Below are positions 32,801-41,103 of a DNA stretch of 42,341 nt, one piece after another. Both the position numbers and the translations under genes were made by a program. This stretch comes from Anaerolineae bacterium (GTDB lineage Bacteria; Chloroflexota; Anaerolineae; Aggregatilineales; Phototrophicaceae). Positions within the stretch are counted from its first letter, which is position 1. Every line of letters starts with the position of its first letter. The stretch spans positions 1 to 42,341 of the forward strand of contig JALOOG010000023.1 of the NCBI GenBank assembly GCA_025454525.1. The letters are read 5' to 3'. The notes below the pieces were generated by a model that was given only the letters and a program-made list of their open reading frames with translations, was not told the DNA's origin and did no database searches.

Positions 32801-33594
32801 ATCCGCCGCATAATGGTGCTTCTGGTGGGCCGAATAGTGGGCCGTTGTTGGTGTTAGAGGATCAACCTTATGATCTCTTTTTCCACCCGACCGGAGTCCA
32901 ACCGGGGCAAGTGATGCAGATCGGTGAATCTTTTGCTTTTGCTGGTCAGGCCGCGCCCACCTTACCCACCCGAATCCGCGTCACGATCACCGCACCGTCT
33001 GGAGAAATCCGACAATTTGACGGGATCACCAATACAATCGGGTATTTTTATGATCCCGCGCAAGATTTTACGGTGAATGAGGTCGGATTGTGGACGGTGG
33101 AGGTCATCACTACGGCGTTTGGGACAAATTCGGCGGGGGTGTTAGAAGCTCCGTTTCCAGTAGGCACAGTTCCCGGAGCAGAAGAAAATCGTTTTGTGGT
33201 GTATGTCACGCGGCCGAATACCCCGTCTCTGGTTTGGAATCGTGGAAACGACATTGAGGCCAATACTCCGGCAGCGGGATTGTTTAACTTCACGATCAAC
33301 ATCCCGACGGGCTTAACGGAAGTACAGTCTTATCAAACAGTGACGATGCCCGGTTATATCTTGGATAGCGGTCGTCTGAATACCACCAGCACCGCGGGCT
33401 ATCAATACAATCCACCGGAATTAGCGCGCCAATTTCCGAATTTAGAACCTGAAGGACGGGGGTCGACTTCGGCGGCCTCGGATGTGGTCACGATTACCTT
33501 TGTGGTGATCGGAACAGATGCTCAAGGGGAGCGACAACTGTATACCCGTACTTTCACGATCCTTCACAATCGTATTATTTCGCTAGAGGGTTAA
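29863..33594 (+). CDS. Giant secreted protein, unknown function
   Basis: About 1243 residues with a signal peptide (MPRLRAVPLIVCLFLLSWVY then a cleavage region SQAQG). I chose TTG 29863 because GAGGGT lies 6 bases upstream; a TTG seven codons earlier is possible. Residues ~30-100 look like an Ig/fibronectin-type fold, ~130-260 a DOMON or family-9 carbohydrate-binding-like domain (IDGNLNDWQAYPQSR). The rest is beta-rich with no catalytic motif I recognise. The gene is 3 bases upstream of the secreted di-heme protein, so they are co-expressed and probably act together at the cell surface. Confidence 0.65.
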   Translation: MPRLRAVPLIVCLFLLSWVYTPNPSQAQGTARSQQGDPPIAALISISRPNAQGVVTINGSVGAVFPSAQVAIRNLYTEQTVYTTAGITGSFQAALYGPGSTPFWISASTNIPPNLRDRPGSLPGGPGTIIYGSAGETIDNTITEILIDGNLNDWQAYPQSRHEDNYALRNANSVYLALQDDLFAGEYAQVRLRFLVDSATYIVTVARDQLRQMSVRQTTPTPRDRGEFAGNLAFNGDILEIRIPINFVDSEIAQLTLVNLTFLDAANTTLQSLDLEAPILPVSESDGVLYPSPRLENDATPFYIAGPVAQGASYWFAQGRVSTLSPAAGERLILEMDVSLIAPDLPLTTSDLTLRGQLGLQPVGVSATLANNGWSSLLTPSGLAIDNLNGDVYLGETATEWLYVTRRSDRLVFGLRFEVTLPAELPEGIYIPTFSGSVETADGQIRLWSDNGLFGTGNGVSEFLLTRLPIPLNIGGVMDTRLYWTLFHNHPSDGSRGMLPEEDLGRVALSNRVKWNAETYILPPGQYPIEPYIPNLLANHYQLTTAPLIPFLLPGGRLTVQITRPDGTLDDLGGIAIVQNQLSSVEIDERDRFGAQSPIDLFRLTTLSENLKAYRFDQYGPYTIRVTGTIEDTYGNRYSGGGTYRLMIAEPLDLQSGVLTGTPFEVGDVFYPGLHVLPGLPVSVVVRLQIYPLDGRAPISYEINGTANRYGYFVPSQEDPWQFEVSGEYLIDYNARFTGEDGRLWAASLRGAGVIGQPETPLIARGQRGLDSYDPVNEARPAWFNTREYPTDVPEIVNPQLLYPYHQGDIAVYQDSPESGIRPILQIQDLAGAYSTWLQGTLPNYRSPIGLTITEAAQQDALPILMVLGGPESPIQPALLPDLIVNKAYAYVSAVRPGASVRQFVLGGDDTLLPTYWDGDDPLNGQIGAGIDGDRLGDYVFLFGGAIVRNPEAAIEEATIYAALGLAGVREGDLLGARVYPPHNGASGGPNSGPLLVLEDQPYDLFFHPTGVQPGQVMQIGESFAFAGQAAPTLPTRIRVTITAPSGEIRQFDGITNTIGYFYDPAQDFTVNEVGLWTVEVITTAFGTNSAGVLEAPFPVGTVPGAEENRFVVYVTRPNTPSLVWNRGNDIEANTPAAGLFNFTINIPTGLTEVQSYQTVTMPGYILDSGRLNTTSTAGYQYNPPELARQFPNLEPEGRGSTSAASDVVTITFVVIGTDAQGERQLYTRTFTILHNRIISLEG

Positions 33595-33597
33595 CCG

Positions 33598-35349
33598 ATG
33601 CGTTTGAATGCTGTCTACGTTGTGTTCGTCTTGCTGATTTTGGCATTGGTCAGCTTGGCCTTAGCTCAAGCGACTCCGTTGTATGCGTTGCCGTCAGCGG
33701 ATACACGCTTGGTCACCAGCAATAGTATCGCCATTACCAGTAATGCCCGTTTTGCGATCGCCGCCAATATGTTAAATAACACGGTGTCGATCGTAGAATT
33801 AGGCGGACAAAATCAGGTTCGCGCCGAACTTCCGGTGGGGCGGGATCCGCGCACCGTGGCGCTTGTGCCGGATGAAAGCCAAGTGTTGGCGGTGAGTCGT
33901 GGGGACGGCACGATCGCCGTGATCAACATGGTAGAGCAGGTGGTGACGGCCACCTACCCGATCGGGATTTTGCCGTATGGGGTGGTGATACGCGATGCGA
34001 CAAGCGCTTTTGTTGCTCTACAGGGGACAAGCGAAGTCGTCTTATTTGAGATCAGTACGGGACAGATTTTACAGCGCATCCCGACTCCGCCAGATCCGGC
34101 TGGGTTGGCGCTTTGGGGTGATTTTTTGTATGTCAGTCATTTGTGGAATGGAGAATTGAGCCTGATCTATTTGCCACAAATGCAGGTAGTTCGCACTGTC
34201 TCGGCGGGGAATGATGTCGCCATTTCCCAAGCGATCACGATCGATCCACAACGTGGATTTGCTTATCTTCCACAAACCCGCCTGAATGCTCAAAGCCAAG
34301 CGACGACCTTTGACACCTTAGTTTTTCCGGTGGTCAATGTGTTTGATCTCCGTGAAATGAGTTTAGAACGTGAAGCGCGCCTCACCTTAGATACAGGCGA
34401 TCGTCCGGTGAATATGCCCTTTTCGGCGGTGTTAGACGGTCAACGGCGGTGGTTATATGTGGCCAACGCCGGAAGTAACGATGTCTCGGTGATGGATTTG
34501 GTGTCTGGGTTATCGGTCGCACATATTCCGGTCGGGACGAATCCGCGTGGTTTGTTGTTAAGTCGTGATGCTGGCACTTTGTATATCCACAACATGATTG
34601 ACGGGACGCTCACCACGGTGAACACCAACACCTTTGATGTGATCAATGAGATCTTGATCAGCGATTTAACAATTTCGGCGGATGTGTTGATCGGGGCGAC
34701 ACTGTTTCATACGTCAGAAGATGCGCGCTTAACTGAAGATCATTGGGTGAGTTGTGCGAGTTGTCATTTTGACGGTCAATCGGATGGGCGCGTCTGGTAT
34801 GGATATACCGGGGAGGCGCGTAATACCCCGGTGTTATATCACTTGTCCGATCGTATTCCGTACACATGGACGGGGCGTTGGAATGAGTTAGCCGATATGG
34901 AAGAAAAGATCCGCTGGCTACACGCGGGTAGCGGCTTGATCGAAACGATGATGAATCCGGTAGATGGTGACAATAACAGCGGCTTATCACCGGATCTAGA
35001 CACGTTAAGCGCTTATCTCTTAACGCTAGAGTCACCGCCCGCGCCCCCCGTGGCTGATCCGATCTTGATCGAACGTGGCGCGCAAATTTTCACCGAACAG
35101 AATTGCGCGTCGTGTCATAGTGGGGCATTCGGCACAGATGGACTCCGTTATGATGTGGGTACAGGTGATGAGATCGTGACTCCGGCATTGTTATCCTTAT
35201 GGCAAAGTGCGCCATACTTCCATGATGGATCGGCCATGACTTTAGAAGATGTGTTTATCTTACCGGGGGCGCATCAATTGATTCGCACGATAGAGTTCAG
35301 TGAGATCGAAGCGCTTGCGGCATATTTAAAAACGTTACCGAGTCGCTAA
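33598..35349 (+). CDS. Secreted YVTN beta-propeller fused to di-heme cytochrome (MauG/CCP-like)
   Basis: 583 residues with a signal peptide (residues 1-24, LILALVSLALAQA). Residues ~30-360 form a YVTN/lactonase-type beta-propeller (SITVGTNPRGLLLS-like repeats, VANAGSNDVSVMDLVSG). The C-terminal part has two haem sites, Cys386-x2-Cys389-His390 and Cys503-x2-Cys506-His507, with spacing and a TPALLSLWQSAPYFHDGSA motif as in cytochrome c peroxidase/MauG relatives. Such proteins pass electrons or oxidise a partner outside the membrane. The neighbour upstream, 3 bases away, is the likely partner or substrate. Confidence 0.88.
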   Translation: MRLNAVYVVFVLLILALVSLALAQATPLYALPSADTRLVTSNSIAITSNARFAIAANMLNNTVSIVELGGQNQVRAELPVGRDPRTVALVPDESQVLAVSRGDGTIAVINMVEQVVTATYPIGILPYGVVIRDATSAFVALQGTSEVVLFEISTGQILQRIPTPPDPAGLALWGDFLYVSHLWNGELSLIYLPQMQVVRTVSAGNDVAISQAITIDPQRGFAYLPQTRLNAQSQATTFDTLVFPVVNVFDLREMSLEREARLTLDTGDRPVNMPFSAVLDGQRRWLYVANAGSNDVSVMDLVSGLSVAHIPVGTNPRGLLLSRDAGTLYIHNMIDGTLTTVNTNTFDVINEILISDLTISADVLIGATLFHTSEDARLTEDHWVSCASCHFDGQSDGRVWYGYTGEARNTPVLYHLSDRIPYTWTGRWNELADMEEKIRWLHAGSGLIETMMNPVDGDNNSGLSPDLDTLSAYLLTLESPPAPPVADPILIERGAQIFTEQNCASCHSGAFGTDGLRYDVGTGDEIVTPALLSLWQSAPYFHDGSAMTLEDVFILPGAHQLIRTIEFSEIEALAAYLKTLPSR

Positions 35350-35456
35350 GTGATGATCATGGTTAAAGCTTGATTTTGTCGGAAAATTGTTATTCTCACC
35401 AACCCAATCTAAACCGATATTTAATCAAAGATCATCGCGCAAAAAGCCCTATCTTG

Positions 35457-35465
35457 TGTTATAAA
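35457..35465 (+). promoter_or_regulatory. Possible extended -10 upstream of nrdJ
   Basis: TGTTATAAA is 150 bases upstream of nrdJ. A hairpin at 35485-35507 lies between it and the gene, so either the hairpin controls the transcript or a nearer promoter is used. Confidence 0.35.
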
Positions 35466-35484
35466 TGAGATCAACAAAACAAAC

Positions 35485-35507
35485 AGACCCCGTACCCTAC
35501 GGGGTCT
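35485..35507. terminator. Hairpin between the cytochrome gene and nrdJ
   Basis: AGACCCCGT, ACCCT, ACGGGGTCT is a perfect 9-bp stem with a 5-base loop. On the minus strand it runs into GTTTGTTTTGTTG; on the plus strand T-richness is weak. It is 136 bases after the cytochrome stop and may end that transcript or insulate nrdJ. Confidence 0.6.
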
Positions 35508-35614
35508 ATTGTCCTAAAAATCAGAATAACACGAAATTAACAGTGTATACGCATGGGTGATACGATCTTGTATCAACCCCTCATTTTTCATCGCTAGTTG
35601 TTAGGAGGCATTCA

Positions 35615-38600
35615 GTGACCACGTTTCAACCCAAGGTAACGGGGCAGAATCAATTACACGAACTAGGATATAAAATTTTCCTCGATCGTTATGCACAAAA
35701 AGATATGACTCGTGCAACTCTCGCAGTGGGGGACATCGTGATTGTGGTGGTCGATTCTAAAACGGGCCAACGCGAAGTCGGTAAAATCACCGCAATCCAG
35801 AGTTCAACGATCGCGATCGAATTATTAGACGGCACCACGGTCACTCGTGACTTTGAACACGTCGATAAGCCGTTAGAAACCCGCCCAGAACAGATGATGG
35901 ATCGGGTTGCTGGTGGAATCGCAAGTGCAGAGATCACGCCCGATTTGCAACAAACATGGTCAGAAAAATTCCGTTGGTTATTAGACGATTGGAAATTTGT
36001 CCCTGGTGGTCGGATTTTAACGGGTGCTGGCACGGGACAAGAATTAACATTTTATAATTGTTATGTAATCCCGTCTCCTGTCGATTCCCGTGAAGGTATT
36101 ATCGAAACCTTGCGCCAAATGACCGAGATTATGTCACGGGGGGGCGGCGTTGGGATCAACATTTCGACTTTGCGTCCACGTCATGCGTATGTGAAAGGCG
36201 TGAATGGGCGTTCAAGTGGTTCGGTATCATGGGGGGCGCTATATAGCTTTGTCACTGGGTTGATCGAACAGGGTGGATCCAGGAGAGGCGCCCTTATGTT
36301 AATACTCAACGACTATCATCCTGATGTGTTCGATTTCATTAACAGTAAGCGCAAAGCGGGCAATATCACCAACGCTAACATCAGCGTGAATGTCTCGGAT
36401 AAACTGATGAAGGCGATCGAAGCCGATGCCGACTGGGATCTGGTGTTCCCTGATACGGGTGATCCCGATTACAACACGGTCTGGAAGGGTGATTTAGATG
36501 CGTGGATTGCGTCGGGGCGCAAAGTCAACCATTACAAAACGATCAAGGCCCGTAGCTTATGGAACGCGATCATCGAAAGCGCGTGGGCCAGCGCTGAACC
36601 GGGGATCTGGTTTGGTGAACGTGCGAATAAGATGAGCAATAGTCATTTCTATCCGCAGGGGAAACTGATCGCTACGAATCCGTGTGTTACGGGTGAGACC
36701 CGTATTTATACGAATCGCGGTCTGATTAAAGCGGTGGATCTCTTTAATGATGAGACTGAAATTGAAGTTGCGATTGATGGACGTTTTGGTTTAGATCCAC
36801 ACACGACACCTTCAACCCGCGTGTTTATGACGGGACATAAACCCATTTATAAGCTTCAAACCAAAGAGGGCTACAGCATTCGCGCAACAGCGGATCATCG
36901 TTTTATGACTCCGCGTGGTTGGGTAGAACTGGGTGATCTCCAAGCGGGGGATAAAGTTCATATCCTCAATCGCAAAGGCGGATTTGGGCAAGAAGGATCG
37001 CTGGAATTAGGGCGTGTATTGGGTTGGCTTGTGGGGGATGGCACGATCAAAACAGAATGTGCGGTACTTTCTTTCTTTGGAGAAGAAAAACAAGAACTTG
37101 CCCCGATGTTTGCACAATATGTCGAAACATTCGTTGAACCGTTAACTGTTGGTGTCAGAGACTATAGCGTTGACGTTGTTAACATCCAAGGACGTGATGA
37201 AGCACGCGTTCAATCCACACGTTTACGGACAATGGTTGCGGAATATGGGCTTACTGAAAACAAGTTCCAAGTACCGGAAGTGATCTTTCAAGGTACAGAG
37301 GATATGCAGCGCGGTTTCCTACAAGCCTTGTTTACTGCTGATGGCCGTGTGATGCAAAGCAAGGGTGCAACTGTAGTACGTTTAGCGTCAAGTCATTTGG
37401 ACTTGCTTTACAAGGTTCAATTATTGCTGGGTAACTTCGGGATTGCCTCGCGGATCTATAAAAATCGTAGAGACGCACAACAAAAATACATGCCGGATGG
37501 TAAAGGTGGACAAAAGCTTTACAACGTCAAGCCACAGCATGAGCTTCAAATTGGTAGATCGAATGTTGTGATTTTTGGAGAGGAAATCGGATTTTTGCTC
37601 CGTCGGCAGAATCAATCTTTAACAGATCAACTTGCAGATTATAAGGTTGGTGTGCGTTCCGAAGTGTTTATGGCAGTCGTTGAAAGTGTCGAGTATGACG
37701 GGGATGAAGATGTCTATGATCTCACTGAGCCGATCACCCATTCGTTCACCGGAAATAACTTTATCGTACATAACTGTGGTGAGCAAAGTTTATCCGCTTT
37801 CGCGGTGTGTAATCTCGGTGCATTGAATCTCGCACGATTTGTGGACTCCGATACGGGGAAAGTCGTGTGGGAAGAACTCAGACAGGCGGTACACTATGCT
37901 GTCCGCTTCTTGGATAATGTGATTGACGGGACTCCGTATTTCTTCACGGAAAATGAGGCCCAGCAGAAGTTGGAACGCCGTGTCGGCCTTGGGATCATGG
38001 GCTTAGCGGAAATGTTGATCCGCTGTGGTGTCCGCTACGGGAGCGAAGAGTCGATTGGCTTCTTGAATAAGTTGTTTGAGTTCATCACGGTTGAAGCCTA
38101 TCTCGCGAGTAGCGCGATTGCCGCGGAAAAAGGTTCTTTCCCCGCATTTAATGCCGAAAAATTCTTAGAGTCGGGTTTTATGCGTCAAATGCCAGAGCAT
38201 GTCCGGCAAGCGATCAAGAAAAATGGGGTTCGCAATGTTACTCTGCTCACCATTGCGCCGACTGGGTGTGTCGTCCCTGATACCATGATCAGCACTGATC
38301 GCGGTTTAATCAATATCGAAGCATTGGGCAATACAGCGGGTGAACAATGGCAAGATCTAGATTTAGGAGTGATGACCGATCAGGGTGTCCAAAATGCGAC
38401 TCGCTTCTTTGTAAACGGATTACGTCAAACTATCAAGATCATCACGCACCGCGGCTATGCGATCGAAGCTACCCCAAATCATCAACTCCGGGTGATTAAC
38501 GCGAAAGGGGATTATGTTTGGCGTAGGATGGATGAGATCGAACATCAAGATACCGTGGTGTTATGGCGTGATACATTGCTTGAAAACGACCGGGTAAGCC

Positions 38601-40603
38601 TTAAAACGGGCTTTAATGAGACGCATCATAATAGTAAGGTGATGCAACTTCCGCAACAGATGACCCCTGAATTAGCCGAATTAATCGGTTTGTATATGGG
38701 CGATGGTTACACCAAAGTCACGGCTGGACTGAATATTGTGGTGAATAATCACGATCAAGATTTGATCGCCCATGTTCAGGATCTCGCGTTACAAGTGTTT
38801 GGTGTAATTCCCACAATTGAAGCGCGAATCGGTTGCCAAGTGGTGCATATTCACGGACGATCGATCGTGCGGTTTATGAAGGCGAATGGATTTAGTAAAG
38901 AAGTGGGCAACAAGGGTGAAGGCGCGGAGTCAGCCTTTATACCCAGTGCAATCTTGCAATCGGGGCGGACGTGTGTGGCGGCTTTCTTGCGTGGTTTGTT
39001 TGAAAGCGATGGCACAGCGCATCGACAGGTAGTAGAAGTTTCAACCGTCTCTCCGGTATTGGCCAAGCAAGTCCAAGTTGCGTTATTAGGGTTGGGTATC
39101 GTTAGCCATTTACGCACTGTAGTACATGCTGAGGGCGAACGGTTTGGCCAACGTCCGATCTATCGGGTGCGGTTGTTGAATCGCGATGAAGTGGTGAAAT
39201 TCAAGCAAGAGATCGGTTTTATCTCGGAACGTAAACAATCCGTGATTGCTCAAATAGAGCCTTCATCGCGTGGAGATACGTTCGCTGTAGAGGCCGCGAT
39301 ACATGACTTTTATGCCGCGAGTCAAGGGATCAACTGGGTGACACGTCAAGAAATTCTTGGCCGCGTTAGCAACGGTTCGCTCAATATTCCCTATGTGAAA
39401 CAAATGTCGGCGGAACATCCGCAATTACAATCCTCTATTTTAGGTGATTTGGCCTTACGGGGCGCGTTCTTTGACGTGGTGGATCATATCGAATATGGGA
39501 TGTCACCAACGTTTGACATCAGTGTTCCGCATAATCATACGTATGTGGCAAATGGCTTCGTTTCGCATAACACTACAGGAACTATGGTCAATACTAGCAC
39601 CGGTATTGAGCCGTTTTTCTCTTGGGTGTACTATCGCAAGAGCCGCTTAGGGTTACATGAAGAACAAGTCCCCTTGGTGAAAGATTGGTACGCTAAAAAT
39701 CCCACGACTAAACAGTTACCGGATTTCTTTGTCACCGCGATGGATCTCACGCCAGAAGAGCATGTCCGTGTACAGGCCACGATCCAACGGTGGATCGACT
39801 CCTCGATCAGTAAAACCGCCAATCTGCCCAACAATTACACAATTGAGCAGGTCAGCGATCTGTACAAGTATATGTACGAATTAGGTTGCAAAGGTGGCAC
39901 GGTTTATCGGGATGGCAGCCGCGATGAACAGGTGTTGATGCTCAAAGGTGATGAACGCGCCGAAAGCGAGATGGAAAACGTCAAAGGCAGAAAAGAGAAA
40001 AAATCTGAAACCGACGAAAAACCCGCGCAAGTGGCCACGCCGCATCGTGTCTACCCACGTCCCAAGAAACTCACGGGAGTCACGGTCAATTGTGCCACAC
40101 CTTTTGGGACGGCGTATGTCACCATGAACACCGATGAGCATGGCTATCCGTTTGAGGTGTTTATCACCGCGCCCGGCAAGGCCGGTAGCGATCTTCAAGC
40201 GGATGCAGAAGGTTTAGGGCGCATGATCTCGCTCTCATTGCGTACCACGGAACCGCATAACCGTAAAACCATGTTGCAATTGATCATCGATCAGTTGCGC
40301 GATATTGGGGGAGCGCGTTCCGTCGGATTCGGACAAAATCGCGTGGTATCGTTGCCGGATGCAGTGGCCCGCGTCTTAGAGGAAAACTATTTCCCAAAAG
40401 ATGAGCCGCAACAACTCGGCCTGCCGATCCCAGAGATTACCGTCCTCACGGTGAAATCACCCAGTGAACATGAGAACAGTAACGGCAATGGTCATCATGG
40501 GGTCTTGAATGGCGCGGATGTTTGCCCGTCTTGTGCGAATATCACATTGGTTCGTGCGGAGGGTTGCCGGAAGTGTTTAACTTGCGGTTATAGCGAGTGC
40601 TAA
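35615..40603 (+). CDS. nrdJ: B12-dependent ribonucleotide reductase precursor with two inteins
   Basis: 1662 residues; removing two inteins (357-720 and 885-1319) leaves an 863-residue class II reductase. The start is GTG 35615 with a perfect AGGAGG. An N-terminal beta domain sits within the usual entry segment. Redox Cys149 (YNCYVIPSP) pairs with Cys732 (FAVCNLGAL); the radical Cys721 and Glu723 lie in NPCGE after splicing; the phosphate loop is APTGTTGT. The tail is a zinc-ribbon/thiol module (CPSC at 1637-1640 and CRKCLTCGYSEC to the end). NrdJ uses adenosylcobalamin to make the thiyl radical and reduces ribonucleotides without oxygen dependence. No B12 riboswitch or NrdR box was recognised upstream. 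Confidence 0.97.
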   Translation: MTTFQPKVTGQNQLHELGYKIFLDRYAQKDMTRATLAVGDIVIVVVDSKTGQREVGKITAIQSSTIAIELLDGTTVTRDFEHVDKPLETRPEQMMDRVAGGIASAEITPDLQQTWSEKFRWLLDDWKFVPGGRILTGAGTGQELTFYNCYVIPSPVDSREGIIETLRQMTEIMSRGGGVGINISTLRPRHAYVKGVNGRSSGSVSWGALYSFVTGLIEQGGSRRGALMLILNDYHPDVFDFINSKRKAGNITNANISVNVSDKLMKAIEADADWDLVFPDTGDPDYNTVWKGDLDAWIASGRKVNHYKTIKARSLWNAIIESAWASAEPGIWFGERANKMSNSHFYPQGKLIATNPCVTGETRIYTNRGLIKAVDLFNDETEIEVAIDGRFGLDPHTTPSTRVFMTGHKPIYKLQTKEGYSIRATADHRFMTPRGWVELGDLQAGDKVHILNRKGGFGQEGSLELGRVLGWLVGDGTIKTECAVLSFFGEEKQELAPMFAQYVETFVEPLTVGVRDYSVDVVNIQGRDEARVQSTRLRTMVAEYGLTENKFQVPEVIFQGTEDMQRGFLQALFTADGRVMQSKGATVVRLASSHLDLLYKVQLLLGNFGIASRIYKNRRDAQQKYMPDGKGGQKLYNVKPQHELQIGRSNVVIFGEEIGFLLRRQNQSLTDQLADYKVGVRSEVFMAVVESVEYDGDEDVYDLTEPITHSFTGNNFIVHNCGEQSLSAFAVCNLGALNLARFVDSDTGKVVWEELRQAVHYAVRFLDNVIDGTPYFFTENEAQQKLERRVGLGIMGLAEMLIRCGVRYGSEESIGFLNKLFEFITVEAYLASSAIAAEKGSFPAFNAEKFLESGFMRQMPEHVRQAIKKNGVRNVTLLTIAPTGCVVPDTMISTDRGLINIEALGNTAGEQWQDLDLGVMTDQGVQNATRFFVNGLRQTIKIITHRGYAIEATPNHQLRVINAKGDYVWRRMDEIEHQDTVVLWRDTLLENDRVSLKTGFNETHHNSKVMQLPQQMTPELAELIGLYMGDGYTKVTAGLNIVVNNHDQDLIAHVQDLALQVFGVIPTIEARIGCQVVHIHGRSIVRFMKANGFSKEVGNKGEGAESAFIPSAILQSGRTCVAAFLRGLFESDGTAHRQVVEVSTVSPVLAKQVQVALLGLGIVSHLRTVVHAEGERFGQRPIYRVRLLNRDEVVKFKQEIGFISERKQSVIAQIEPSSRGDTFAVEAAIHDFYAASQGINWVTRQEILGRVSNGSLNIPYVKQMSAEHPQLQSSILGDLALRGAFFDVVDHIEYGMSPTFDISVPHNHTYVANGFVSHNTTGTMVNTSTGIEPFFSWVYYRKSRLGLHEEQVPLVKDWYAKNPTTKQLPDFFVTAMDLTPEEHVRVQATIQRWIDSSISKTANLPNNYTIEQVSDLYKYMYELGCKGGTVYRDGSRDEQVLMLKGDERAESEMENVKGRKEKKSETDEKPAQVATPHRVYPRPKKLTGVTVNCATPFGTAYVTMNTDEHGYPFEVFITAPGKAGSDLQADAEGLGRMISLSLRTTEPHNRKTMLQLIIDQLRDIGGARSVGFGQNRVVSLPDAVARVLEENYFPKDEPQQLGLPIPEITVLTVKSPSEHENSNGNGHHGVLNGADVCPSCANITLVRAEGCRKCLTCGYSEC
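36683..37774 (+). mobile_element. NrdJ intein 1 with LAGLIDADG endonuclease
   Basis: 364 residues inserted in IATNP/CGEQSL. It starts with Cys357 (CVTGETRIYTNRG), block B has T425-x2-H428, two LAGLIDADG helices (LGWLVGDG with Asp475, FLQALFTADG with Asp576) form the homing endonuclease, and the C-terminus is HSFTGNNFIVHN (His719, Asn720) with extein Cys721 as +1 residue. All splicing residues are intact, so self-excision is expected. The endonuclease acidic residues are also intact, so it may still home. Confidence 0.95.
38267..39571 (+). mobile_element. NrdJ intein 2 with LAGLIDADG endonuclease
   Basis: 435 residues inserted in IAPTG/TTGTM. It starts with Cys885 (CVVPDTMISTDRG), block B has T953-x2-H956, LAGLIDADG helices are LAELIGLYMGDG (Asp1030) and FLRGLFESDG (Asp1132), and it ends NHTYVANGFVSHN (His1318, Asn1319) with extein Thr1320 as +1. 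A region between the second helix and the C-terminal blocks (about 1215-1285) is extra compared with intein 1. It appears able to splice and home. The two inteins are not close copies, so they arrived separately. Confidence 0.95.
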
Positions 40604-40615
40604 AGCACACTTTGA

Positions 40616-40666
40616 CGATCGATGAGGTAGGGAAGTGGATTTTCCCTACCTCAAGATCGTTTTTTT
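40616..40666 (+). terminator. Intrinsic terminator of nrdJ
   Basis: GAGGTAGGGAA, a 7-base loop and TTCCCTACCTC form an 11-bp stem, extended by GATC/GATC pairs and followed by seven T (40660-40666). Textbook rho-independent terminator 12 bases after the stop. Confidence 0.92.
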
Positions 40667-40667
40667 G

Positions 40668-40676
40668 TGCTACAAT
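40668..40676 (+). promoter_or_regulatory. Extended -10 of the DUF3892-like gene
   Basis: TGCTACAAT lies two bases after the nrdJ terminator's T-run and 36 bases before the gene. No -35 is visible. Confidence 0.55.
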
Positions 40677-40711
40677 GATAGAACGTTTGTTCAAAAAAAG
40701 GGGATGTCGCC

Positions 40712-41023
40712 ATGAATCGCGATCAAGTCCAATATGCTGTTTCCAGAATCCATTGTGACCGTGATCCGGGCTTGATCACGGAATTAGAAGTCTGGGAACA
40801 TCAAGGCGATAATGTGTTGACCAATCCGCAAATTTGGACACGCGAACAGGTGATCACCGCGATCAAAATGGGCTATCGGTTTATGACGATCTTGATCAAC
40901 GAACGGACGAATAGTTTTACTTGGGATCGGGAAGTCAAGTTATACCTTGGGCGTTATCTGAAAACCGAGATGAGCCGCTTGATCTGTGATCAGATCGATC
41001 GCTTACCATTTTCGTATTCTTGA
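40712..41023 (+). CDS. DUF3892-like small protein
   Basis: 103 residues. The order of an N-terminal strand with DRDPGLITELEVWEH, then WTREQVITAIKMGYRFMTI, then a short strand and a helical end resembles DUF3892, a small family of unknown function in which a WS/TRxxVxxAIExG segment is typical. No cysteine cluster, membrane segment or signal peptide. It has its own promoter between the nrdJ terminator and its start; codon use matches its neighbours, unlike the next gene. Confidence 0.55.
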   Translation: MNRDQVQYAVSRIHCDRDPGLITELEVWEHQGDNVLTNPQIWTREQVITAIKMGYRFMTILINERTNSFTWDREVKLYLGRYLKTEMSRLICDQIDRLPFSYS

Positions 41024-41053
41024 TTTCATCTTGACTCTATTTCAACATGATTA

Positions 41054-41062
41054 TGGTAAAAT
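41054..41062 (+). promoter_or_regulatory. Extended -10 of tcmP
   Basis: TGGTAAAAT lies 42 bases before the ATG. TTGACT (41033-41038) lies upstream but at a spacing of 18-20 bases. Confidence 0.5.
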
Positions 41063-41103
41063 CTAGACATTAGCCATTCTCTAAATCACAAATAGGTTGC
41101 ACT

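Noticed and set aside
35508-35600. Cobalamin riboswitch or NrdR box ahead of nrdJ
   Set aside because: I saw no B12-box sequence and no pair of NrdR-type boxes; only short hairpins are present.
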